Shown here: one piece after another, positions 1 through 5,169 of the stretch
Layout of the letters: every line of letters begins with the position of its first letter
Numbering within the stretch: position 1 is the first letter of the stretch
NCBI GenBank assembly: GCA_937858775.1
Contig: CALLYX010000177.1
Span: 1-5,169, forward strand
Length of the DNA: 5,169 nucleotides
Reading direction: 5' to 3'
Origin: an uncultured bacterium
GTDB lineage: Bacteria > Auribacterota > Tritonobacteria > UBA1439
Translations under genes and position numbers: made by a program
The notes under the pieces: model-generated
What the model was told of the DNA's origin: nothing
The model's database searches: none
Seen by the model: only the letters and a program-made list of their open reading frames with translations

Positions 1-207
1 GATAACCCCCGGGGGGCGAGCCCGCCTCTCCCGCCCGCCTCCTCGCGCCGCACCATCGACCTTCTCCATCTTTTCCCCCTTTCCCCGGCTGTCTGCGTTG
101 TAGCGCACCCTAAAGGGTGCGCTACGCGAGGGGATTCGAGGCGAAACGACCGCGGGGCCGATTCCCGGCACAGGCGACCGACGCGGCATTGTTGTAAAAA
201 ATTAACA
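1..207. other. Intergenic region without a convincing gene
   Basis: This GC-rich stretch gives no reading frame with a credible start and length on either strand. It begins with a pyrimidine-rich, low-complexity segment up to about position 90, carries a perfect hairpin at 100-125, and turns AT-rich near 190-207 just before the promoter of the small downstream gene. A minus-strand ATG at 69 stays open to the window edge for only 23 codons, so a divergent gene starting here cannot be excluded, but nothing identifies one. Confidence 0.5.
100..125. repeat. Perfect inverted repeat, 11-bp stem with 4-nt loop
   Basis: The arm GTAGCGCACCC (100-110) is followed by the loop TAAA (111-114) and its exact reverse complement (115-125). 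The hairpin is strong on either strand. No T-tract follows on either side, so it is not a standard intrinsic terminator. It sits about 80 nt upstream of the -35 box of the small gene. It could be a dispersed palindromic (REP-like) element, an operator, or an RNA structure at the end of a gene outside the window. The sequence alone does not decide between these. Confidence 0.6.
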
Positions 208-236
208 TTGACATACCTGTGGCGTTATGCAATTAT
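208..236 (+). promoter_or_regulatory. Sigma70-type promoter of the small gene
   Basis: A consensus -35 box TTGACA (208-213) is separated by 17 nt from AATTAT (231-236), which matches four of six positions of the -10 consensus. The surrounding 190-236 segment is markedly AT-rich in an otherwise GC-rich region. Transcription would begin near 243, giving an untranslated leader of about 75 nt before the ATG at 319. The leader carries a purine-rich AGGAGAGG at 248-255 that has no ATG, GTG or TTG at a suitable distance. Confidence 0.65.
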
Positions 237-318
237 GGCGCCGTCGTAGGAGAGGTTTCGGAGGGCATCTCGTCGTTTATTCCCAACCCAACATCACACC
301 ACCGCACGGGGGCGCACA

Positions 319-501
319 ATGGACGCGAGCATGATGCACGAGGATTGCGTGGCGGGGCGCAACTACCTGGTCGACATCGAAGGGAAGAGGTTCGAGGCCC
401 GATTCAGGGGCTACCCGGACGGCGATCAGTACAGCCCTGTCTTCGAGATTCGCGACGGCAAGGGGAGCGTCAAGGTGCTGAAGGAGTATCGAATGGAATA
501 G
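319..501 (+). CDS. Small protein of unknown function (60 aa)
   Basis: I do not recognise this protein. Three observations support it as a real gene: codons ending mostly in G or C like those of its large neighbours, a good promoter upstream (208-236), and a strong terminator starting 34 nt after the stop. The frame is closed by a TAG at 247-249, and ATG 319 is the first possible start. It has only a weak G-rich ribosome-binding site (308-312), and in-frame ATGs at 331 and 334 are alternatives that shorten it to 56 or 55 aa. The sequence is polar with alternating hydrophobic residues, for example NYLVDIEGKRFEARF and SPVFEIRDGKGSVKVLKEY. This suggests a small all-beta fold. There is no signal peptide, no membrane segment, and only one Cys. 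It appears monocistronic, so its context gives no functional clue. Confidence 0.6.
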   Translation: MDASMMHEDCVAGRNYLVDIEGKRFEARFRGYPDGDQYSPVFEIRDGKGSVKVLKEYRME

Positions 502-535
502 CGTTCCGGCGACAGCGGCATCGCCGGATCACGCG

Positions 536-568
536 GGGGGGGGCTCCGAGCCCCCTCCTTTCTTTTTG
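536..568 (+). terminator. Intrinsic terminator after the small gene
   Basis: A GC-rich stem forms between GGGGGCT (539-545) and AGCCCCC (549-555) around a CCG loop, and can be lengthened outward to about 10 bp (536-558, with one G-T pair). It is followed at once by TTTCTTTTT (559-567). This is a textbook Rho-independent terminator. It separates the small gene from rnr, which therefore needs its own promoter. Confidence 0.85.
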
Positions 569-644
569 TAGAAAGCCGCCGGCGGAGGCCGTGCCGAAGC
601 GGCCGATGGCGGCTTGAGCGCGCGGCGTGGAACAACCGGCGGCC

Positions 645-659
645 CGCCCCTGCGGGGCG
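645..659. repeat. Short GC hairpin upstream of rnr
   Basis: CGCCCC (645-650) pairs with GGGGCG (654-659) across a TGC loop. No T-tract follows. In so GC-rich a region a 6-bp hairpin may be chance. It lies between the terminator of the small gene and the rnr promoter and has no assignable role. Confidence 0.25.
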
Positions 660-716
660 CTCCGCCCCCCGGCGTCCAATGCCCCGCCCCTCATCGAGAC
701 AAACGCCTTGCGGCTT

Positions 717-747
717 TTGCCATTTAATCTCTCCCCTTTGCTATACT
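717..747 (+). promoter_or_regulatory. Extended -10 promoter of rnr
   Basis: TATACT (742-747) matches five of six positions of the sigma70 -10 consensus. It is preceded by TG one base upstream (739-740), the extended -10 motif. A TTGCCA (717-722) is a possible -35 box, but the 19-nt spacing is long; an extended -10 needs it less. Transcription would start about 6-8 nt after the -10, near 753-755, only 1-3 nt before the rnr ATG at 756. The predicted mRNA would thus have almost no leader. Confidence 0.6.
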
Positions 748-755
748 ATGAGTCC

Positions 756-2933
756 ATGAGCCTCAAACGCCCCCCATTTCCGGAAGAGATTCTCGCCTTC
801 GTCGCCTCGCCCCGCTACCGCCCGATGCGCCGGGCGCAGCTCTGCGGCGCGCTGGGCGCCTCCGGCGACGACGGCCGGGAGGTCCGCCGGACACTGAGGG
901 ATCTCGAGATCTCCGGAAGGCTGGTCCGCGTCAAGGGAAACCGCTACGCCGTCCCATCCGGGGCCGGCCTGGTCACCGGCCGGATCGAGGTGCACCAGCG
1001 CGGGTTCGGCTTCCTCGCCCCTTCCGCGGGGGCCGGCGGCGACGTCTACATACACGGCGAGAACATGGGCGGGGCCATGCACGGCGACACCGTTTCCGTG
1101 AAGCTCCTCGACGGAGGGCGCGGGAGGCGGGGCCGCCCCGCCGGGAGGCGCGAGGGCCGCGTCGTCGATATTCTCGACCGGGCGAACGCGTCGGTCGTCG
1201 GCACCGTCCAGGGGCGGGGGGGGATCTACCGGCTCCTCCCCGACAACCCGCGCCTGCGGCGCGAGATTCTCCTCGCCCCCGGCGACATCGGCGGGGCGCA
1301 ACCCGGGCAAAAGGCCGTCGTCCGCGTCACGGAGTGGGGCGGGCCGAACGCCGCCCCAAGGGGGGCGGTTACCGAGGTCCTCGGCGACGCGGGGGAGCCC
1401 GAGACCGACATCCTCGCCATCATCCACGACCACAAGCTTCGCATCCGCCACCCCGCGGCTGCGATCAGGGAGGCGCGCCGCGCGGCGCGGGAAACGGGCG
1501 AGGCGGACACCCGGGGACGCGAAGACCTGCGCGGCGAGACGATCTTCACCGTGGACCCGGCCGACGCGAAGGATTTCGACGACGCGATATCGCTCTCCCG
1601 GAGGGGCGGGGACTGGGTCCTCGGCGTCCATATCGCCGACGTCTCGCGATACGTCCCGCCGGGCGGCCCGGTCGACGAAGAGGCCCGCGCCAGGGCCACG
1701 AGCGTCTACTTCCCCGGGCGGGCGCTGCCGATGCTTCCCGAGGCGCTCTCCAACGACGCCTGTTCGCTCCGGGAGAACGAGGACCGCCTCACTCAGAGCG
1801 CCTTCGTGACCATCTCCCCCGACGGGCGCGTAAAGGCGGCGCGCTTCGCCTCCACCGTCATCCGTTCCCGAAAGCGATTCACCTACGCGCGGGTGAGCGC
1901 CCTTCTGGCCGGCGAGCCCCCCGAGGGGGAGGCCGAGCGCGCCATCCTCCCGACCCTCAGGGAGATGGAGCGCCTCGCCGTTCTTCTCAGGAAGAACCGC
2001 TTCTCCCGCGGCGCGATCAATCTCGACATGCCGGAGGCGGTGCTCCAGTTCGACGCCGAAGGGCGCGTCGCCGCCGTTCGCCGGGAGGAGTACGACATCT
2101 CCCACATCCTGATCGAGGAGTTCATGCTCGCGGCGAACGAGGCGGTCGGCGCTTTCTTCGCCTCCCGGCGCGTCCCGGCCCTCTGGCGCGTGCACGAGGA
2201 GCCCGACGAGAAGAGCCTTCTCGAGTACCTCGACCTCATCAAGCCGTTCGGCCACACGATACGCGACATCCACGACGCGCGCGCGATCCAGCAGTTCCTG
2301 GACAAGGTGCGGGGGAAGCCGGAGGCGTACGCGCTACACCTCGCCTTCCTGAGGTCGATGAAGCTCGCCGTCTACTCCACCCGCAACGCCGGCCATTACG
2401 GGCTCGGCTGCCCCCACTACCTCTATTTCACCTCGCCCATCCGGCGCTACCCCGACCTCGTCACCCACCGCTTCCTGAAGGAGTCGTGCGCGGGGAGAAG
2501 GCCCGCGGCGCCCCCGGACCTCGAACAGCTCGCCTTCCACTGCTCGGAGGCGGAGCAGGCAGCGGAGGAGGCGGAGCGGGAGTGCCTCAAGCTGCGGAAA
2601 CTACAATTCCTGAAACAGCACGTCGAGGGGGGGACGTTCGACACGACGAAGGGCGTGATCATCGCGATCCGGGAGTTCGGCTTCACCGTTTACCTCAACG
2701 ACTACCTCCTCGACGGCCTCGTGCACGTCTCCTCCCTCACCGACGACTTCTACAGGATCGCGAGGAACCGCTCCTGCATGACCGGGGAGCGCACGAGGAG
2801 GAGGTTCCGAGTCGGGGAGATCGTCACCGTGGGAATAGCGCGCGTGGACCTGGCCGCGCGCCAGCTCGATTTCGTGCTCGCGGGGCCCGATGCGATCAGG
2901 CCGCCGCGGCCGCGGAAGCGCCGGGGGCGGTGA
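756..2933 (+). CDS. rnr: Ribonuclease R (RNB-family 3'-5' exoribonuclease)
   Basis: RNase R is a processive, hydrolytic 3'-5' exoribonuclease that degrades structured RNA in the cytoplasm. The 725-residue product has the full family order: an N-terminal winged helix (about 9-67), two cold-shock domains (about 71-118 and 132-210; motif GFGFLAP), the RNB catalytic domain (about 258-577), an S1 domain (about 626-709), and a short basic tail ending RKRRGR. The four catalytic magnesium-binding aspartates are intact at 267, 273, 275 and 276, in TVDPADAKDFDDA. HIADVSRYV and FTSPIRRYPDL are further RNB signatures. The length is normal. I chose ATG 756 because MSLKRPPFPEEILAFV begins the usual N-terminus. 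The frame runs back to an ATG at 627, but those 43 extra residues are low-complexity and unlike the family, and the promoter overlaps them. No ribosome-binding site precedes ATG 756, consistent with leaderless translation. The lysine-rich tail common in other RNase R proteins is short here. Confidence 0.95.
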   Translation: MSLKRPPFPEEILAFVASPRYRPMRRAQLCGALGASGDDGREVRRTLRDLEISGRLVRVKGNRYAVPSGAGLVTGRIEVHQRGFGFLAPSAGAGGDVYIHGENMGGAMHGDTVSVKLLDGGRGRRGRPAGRREGRVVDILDRANASVVGTVQGRGGIYRLLPDNPRLRREILLAPGDIGGAQPGQKAVVRVTEWGGPNAAPRGAVTEVLGDAGEPETDILAIIHDHKLRIRHPAAAIREARRAARETGEADTRGREDLRGETIFTVDPADAKDFDDAISLSRRGGDWVLGVHIADVSRYVPPGGPVDEEARARATSVYFPGRALPMLPEALSNDACSLRENEDRLTQSAFVTISPDGRVKAARFASTVIRSRKRFTYARVSALLAGEPPEGEAERAILPTLREMERLAVLLRKNRFSRGAINLDMPEAVLQFDAEGRVAAVRREEYDISHILIEEFMLAANEAVGAFFASRRVPALWRVHEEPDEKSLLEYLDLIKPFGHTIRDIHDARAIQQFLDKVRGKPEAYALHLAFLRSMKLAVYSTRNAGHYGLGCPHYLYFTSPIRRYPDLVTHRFLKESCAGRRPAAPPDLEQLAFHCSEAEQAAEEAERECLKLRKLQFLKQHVEGGTFDTTKGVIIAIREFGFTVYLNDYLLDGLVHVSSLTDDFYRIARNRSCMTGERTRRRFRVGEIVTVGIARVDLAARQLDFVLAGPDAIRPPRPRKRRGR

Positions 2934-2962
2934 CGCCGGGCGGTCGTTTCATCACGCGCCGC

Positions 2963-3017
2963 GGCGGGGAATGACGGGAAGAGGACCGGCGGCGGGCCGG
3001 ATGCCTTCTTCCCCGCC
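2963..3017 (+). other. Inverted repeat after rnr, possible weak terminator
   Basis: GGCGGGGAA (2963-2971) is the exact reverse complement of TTCCCCGCC (3009-3017). The intervening 37 nt hold a smaller CCGG...CCGG hairpin (2986-3000). The structure lies between the rnr stop (2933) and the ATPase genes. No T-tract follows, so it is at best a non-canonical terminator or an mRNA-stabilising 3' structure. Such repeats can also arise by chance at this GC content. Confidence 0.3.
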
Positions 3018-3056
3018 CCGAGGCGCGTCGAACCGAGATATCGGGGGAGGGCGGCG

Positions 3057-3371
3057 ATGGCGATGAAGGAGGCCGTCGAGCAGGTGCTGCGCGCCGAGGC
3101 GGACGGCAAGAAGGGCGTCGCGCAGGCGCGCCTCAAGGCCGAGGGGATCCTCGCGGAGGCCGAGACGAAGGCGGCGGAGATCGCCGAACGCGCGGCGGGC
3201 GAGGCCATCGGCAGGGGAAAGGCGATCCGGGAGGAGGCCCGCGCGCGCAGCGAGGCCGAACGCGACCGGGTGTTGAAAGAGATCGAGGAGCGCGTGCGGC
3301 GGGAAGAGGCGGAGAAGGCGCCGCTGCGGGAGAAAGCGGCGGAGAAGGTCATGGAGTTCCTGCTCGGATGA
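3057..3371 (+). CDS. V/A-type ATPase peripheral stalk subunit G/H
   Basis: This 104-residue protein is almost entirely charged and alanine-rich helix (Glu, Ala, Lys, Arg) with no Pro except at 89. It has heptad-like spacing over about residues 5-100 and ends in EKVMEFLLG. That is the pattern of the small peripheral-stalk subunit (G in Thermus, H/AhaH in methanogens). This subunit pairs with subunit E as a coiled-coil strut linking the catalytic head to membrane subunit I. Low-complexity helices resemble many proteins, so the identity rests heavily on the adjoining subunit C gene, which overlaps it by 4 nt (ATGA). The start at ATG 3057 has GGAGGG (3046-3051) 5 nt upstream. An in-frame ATG at 3063 is less well placed. 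No clear promoter is visible in the 123 nt before it. The small size argues against subunit E. Confidence 0.8.
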   Translation: MAMKEAVEQVLRAEADGKKGVAQARLKAEGILAEAETKAAEIAERAAGEAIGRGKAIREEARARSEAERDRVLKEIEERVRREEAEKAPLREKAAEKVMEFLLG

Positions 3372-4414
3372 GATCGCTGGCGAAATACGCCTACCTGAAC
3401 GCCTTCCTGAGGGCGAAGCTGAGCGAGCGGCTCGGCGAGGACCGCCTCGCCTCCCTCGCAGGAGCCGCCGATCTCGCCGAGGCGGCCGGGATGCTCAGGG
3501 AGACGGAGTACCGCCGGGTCTCGGCGGCGATCGACGAGAACGCCCCCCTCCGCACGGTCGAAAAGACCCTCGCGGAGATTGAGATCGGGCGGCACCGCGC
3601 CATACTGCGGCACGCCGGGGGGGAGGTCGCGGCGTTCGTTTTCACCCTGATGGAGCTCTACGACGTGCAGAAGGTCGAGCAGGTCATCCGCATCTGGAAG
3701 GAGAAGGCCTGGGACGAGCGGGATGCTATCATCGCCTCCGCGATCTGCCGCGAGCTCCCGACCGAGGCGATGCTGAAGGCGTCGAGCATCGAGGAGATCA
3801 TCCTTCTCCTCGAGGACACCCCCTACCGGAAGCCCCTCGTGTCGGCATACGAACAGTACCGCCGCACCGGCGCGCTCTTCCACCTGGAGTCGGCGCTCGA
3901 GTCGGACTATTACAGGCGGCTTCGGGAGGCGGTGGCGAAATTCGGCGGGGCGGACCGCGCCGCCGCGGAGAGGATCATCGGCACCGAGGTGGACATCCGA
4001 AACGTCCAGATACTCCTCCGCCTGATGCGCTACACGGACTACCCGGCCGTGGAGGCGCGCCGCCTCCTTCTCCCTGGGGGCTGCCATCTGAGCGAGGAGT
4101 TGCTGCTGAGGGCGTATTCCGCGAAGGACGCCCGCGCCTTCATGGGGGCGCTGCGCATAGCCCAGCCCGCCGCGCCCGCCGCGCCCAGGGGCGCCGGCGG
4201 GACGCTGGAGCAGATGCGCCTCCTCGAGGGGCTCCTGGACGAGACGCTCGCCGCCGCGGCGCGGACCGCCCTCGCCGGCTATCCGTTCACCATCGGGACC
4301 GTGATCGCCTACCTGACCCTCGCGCGGGCGGAATCGCGGCAGGTGCGCCGGATCCTGATGGGAAAGAGTCTCGGCCTCCCCGTGGAGAGGATCCGGCGGG
4401 CGGCCGGGGCATAG
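3368..4414 (+). CDS. V/A-type ATPase subunit C (central-stalk/rotor adaptor)
   Basis: Subunit C (AhaC/NtpC/AC39 family; eukaryotic subunit d) is the funnel-shaped cytoplasmic protein seating the central rotor shaft on the membrane K-ring. The 348 residues begin with KYAYLNAFLRAKLSERL, the usual N-terminal helix, and length is normal. Three related segments recur: LYDVQKVEQVIRIWKEKAW (98-116), TEVDIRNVQILLRLMRYTDY (206-225) and LARAESRQVRRILMGKSLGL (318-337). They match the pseudo-threefold helical repeat known for this family, and RLLLPGG plus LSEELL (232-245) is a typical family stretch. No membrane segments are expected or seen. An Ala/Pro-rich loop (265-274) looks like a lineage-specific insertion. 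The ATG overlaps the stop of the upstream subunit as ATGA, indicating translational coupling; the only nearby ribosome-binding-like GGAG (3353-3356) is 11 nt away. Codon use matches the neighbours. Confidence 0.92.
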   Translation: MRSLAKYAYLNAFLRAKLSERLGEDRLASLAGAADLAEAAGMLRETEYRRVSAAIDENAPLRTVEKTLAEIEIGRHRAILRHAGGEVAAFVFTLMELYDVQKVEQVIRIWKEKAWDERDAIIASAICRELPTEAMLKASSIEEIILLLEDTPYRKPLVSAYEQYRRTGALFHLESALESDYYRRLREAVAKFGGADRAAAERIIGTEVDIRNVQILLRLMRYTDYPAVEARRLLLPGGCHLSEELLLRAYSAKDARAFMGALRIAQPAAPAAPRGAGGTLEQMRLLEGLLDETLAAAARTALAGYPFTIGTVIAYLTLARAESRQVRRILMGKSLGLPVERIRRAAGA

Positions 4415-4517
4415 TTCGCCGTAAATAGTGCCGTTTCGACCGCGGGGGATCGCGGGGGCCCGCTGGAAATACCGCGGCGGCGCGCCGATCCGGCCCGCCG
4501 ACTGCGTGGAGGATGCC

Positions 4518-4979
4518 GTGTTCAGGCCCGAAAAGATGTCCCAGGTGAACCTCCTGATCCTGAAGGAGAATCTCGACGCGGCGACAGGCGCCATCGCCGA
4601 GACCGGCGTCATGCACCTCGCGGACGGCGCGGGGGTCGCGGAGTGGGCCAGGGACCTCGCCGCGGAGAAGGCGAAGCGGGGCGGACTGAGCAAGGAGCTG
4701 GACCGCGAGGTCTACCGCGCCGCGAAGAAGAACTCCCTCCTGGAGACCCTGCGCGCGGTGGCCAGGATCGCCACCCTCAACCCCTCATACCTGGCGGAGC
4801 TGGACGAGATCACCCTGCAGGAGTTCCTGCACCGCATAACCGACGAGACCATCCCGCTGCAGGGGCTTTCCGCCCTGTCCACCCTCTTCACCGTGATCCC
4901 CTACAGCGAATTGAGCGCGGGTGAGTTCATGTGGTGTTTCGCCAACACCTTCCGCAAGCGCACCCTGGGCGTGCCGCGC
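4518..4979 (+). CDS. V/A-type ATPase subunit I, N-terminal fragment (broken or chimeric)
   Basis: Subunit I (the 'a' subunit) is the membrane stator that carries the ion half-channels; its N-terminal half is cytoplasmic. Here FRPEKMSQVNLLILKENLD, then AETGVMHL and WARDL (to about residue 47), closely fit the family start. GTG 4518 is chosen because GGAGG (4508-4512) lies 5 nt upstream and the translated start is the usual MFRPEKM. The frame also runs back to a GTG at 4428, which has no ribosome-binding site. Residues 48-154 (AEKAKRGG onward, including PYSELSAGEF and FANTFRKRTL) do not look to me like the coiled-coil expected there; I do not recognise them. The frame stays open to the window edge, but past about 4980 it reads antisense to FeoB, so I end the gene there. 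Complete subunit I is normally about 600-700 residues, so most is missing. The 103-nt gap after subunit C carries no obvious promoter. Confidence 0.65.
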
Positions 4980-5169
4980 GGCGGCTCGCGCGAGATACCC
5001 GGAGTCCTCGAGTATCGCCAGTACCAGAAAGAGGATGAAGATATTCGGGAGGAATACGAGGACTGCTCCGAGACCGCCGATGATCCCGTCTCCAAGCAAC
5101 GAGGCAAGATTGGTGGACTCGACCGAACCGGTCGCCAGTTCCGCGAGGTGGGCGGTGCCGGCCTCGATT
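4980..5169 (-). pseudogene. feoB: FeoB ferrous iron transporter, internal fragment
   Basis: FeoB is the inner-membrane GTPase-coupled ferrous iron importer. The minus strand, read from the right edge, encodes 63 codons that fit the first gate/transmembrane region after its G domain. These include LLGDGIIGGLGAVLVFLPN, then a hydrophobic helix (IFILFLVLAIL) and the hallmark EDSGYLARAA. The next residues should be close to F-V/L-M-D-R but read ARHAQGALAEG, and the similarity stops. The gene is therefore cut at about 4980. It runs towards the subunit I fragment on the opposite strand, and each is broken where they meet. The upstream part (G domain, start) would lie beyond the right edge and the downstream half is absent. 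Base composition here (about 60% G+C by hand count) is lower than in the ATPase genes. It may be a true pseudogene fragment or a misassembly. Confidence 0.8.

Noticed and set aside
1..69. Start of a divergent minus-strand gene (ATG at 69, G-rich tract 5 nt upstream)
   Set aside because: Only 23 codons are visible, rich in Gly and Arg, with no recognisable motif. It is possible but not supportable from this window.
219..617. A 132-codon plus-strand frame starting at GTG 219
   Set aside because: It overlaps the small gene in another frame, begins inside the promoter before the expected transcription start, runs through the terminator and has a biased, non-protein-like composition.
627..755. 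A longer RNase R starting at ATG 627
   Set aside because: The extra 43 residues are low-complexity and unlike RNase R N-termini, and a good promoter (717-747) lies inside them. ATG 756 begins the conserved winged helix.
741..2273. A 510-codon minus-strand frame and a 546-codon plus-strand frame (1334-2974) overlapping rnr
   Set aside because: Both are shadows of rnr. They are rich in Arg, Gly, Pro and Ala with no domain, whereas the rnr frame shows every RNase R domain and the catalytic residues.
4428..4517. Upstream GTG 4428 as the start of subunit I
   Set aside because: It has no ribosome-binding site and adds 30 residues absent from the family. GTG 4518 has GGAGG at proper spacing and yields the typical FRPEKM start.
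2750..4693. A 647-codon open frame on the minus strand opposite the ATPase genes
   Set aside because: Long antisense frames are expected in GC-rich coding DNA. Its translation is low-complexity and matches no family, while the plus strand encodes clear ATPase subunits with ribosome-binding sites and an ATGA overlap.
4785..4979. Continuation of FeoB on the minus strand to the left of 4980
   Set aside because: The frame stays open to about 4785, but the translation (ARHAQGALAEGVGE onward) is hydrophilic and shows none of the residues expected after the EDSGY motif.
1..5169. CRISPR arrays, tRNA or rRNA genes, insertion-sequence ends
   Set aside because: I saw no regularly spaced direct repeats, no tRNA-like T-arm or rRNA stretch, no transposase and no paired terminal inverted repeats.

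Overview
This window looks like part of a GC-rich (roughly 65-70% by eye) bacterial chromosome, probably from an uncultured lineage. It combines a bacterial-type RNase R with the start of an archaeal/vacuolar-type (V/A-type) ATPase operon. That pairing occurs in bacterial groups that acquired or kept a V-type rotary ATPase. I cannot name the phylum from the sequence.

Layout, left to right. Bases 1-207 hold no convincing gene, but contain a perfect 11-bp-stem hairpin at 100-125. Bases 208-568 form a self-contained unit: a sigma70-like promoter (consensus -35), a 60-codon gene of unknown function, and a strong intrinsic terminator. Bases 717-2933 hold rnr (RNase R). Its start codon lies only 8 nt past a well-formed extended -10 element and has no ribosome-binding site, so the transcript may be leaderless. 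After a structured 123-nt gap, 3057-4414 encodes two ATPase stalk subunits with a 4-nt ATGA overlap: a coiled-coil G/H-type peripheral stalk protein and subunit C. A GTG start with a clear Shine-Dalgarno at 4518 then opens subunit I.

The right end is anomalous. Subunit I is convincing only for about its first 47 codons. It continues in frame into roughly 107 codons I do not recognise. From about 4980 to the edge, the minus strand instead encodes an internal piece of the ferrous iron transporter FeoB, cut off right after its conserved EDSGYLARAA motif. The two genes face each other and both are broken at the junction. This suggests an assembly chimera near a contig end or a genuine recombination scar.

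Functionally, rnr is a housekeeping RNA-decay gene. The G, C and I genes would begin an operon for an ion-translocating rotary ATPase whose catalytic (A, B), central-stalk (D, F), E and K subunits must lie outside the window. I see no strong evidence of an undescribed system. The best leads are the small orphan gene, the possibly leaderless rnr promoter and the right-hand junction.
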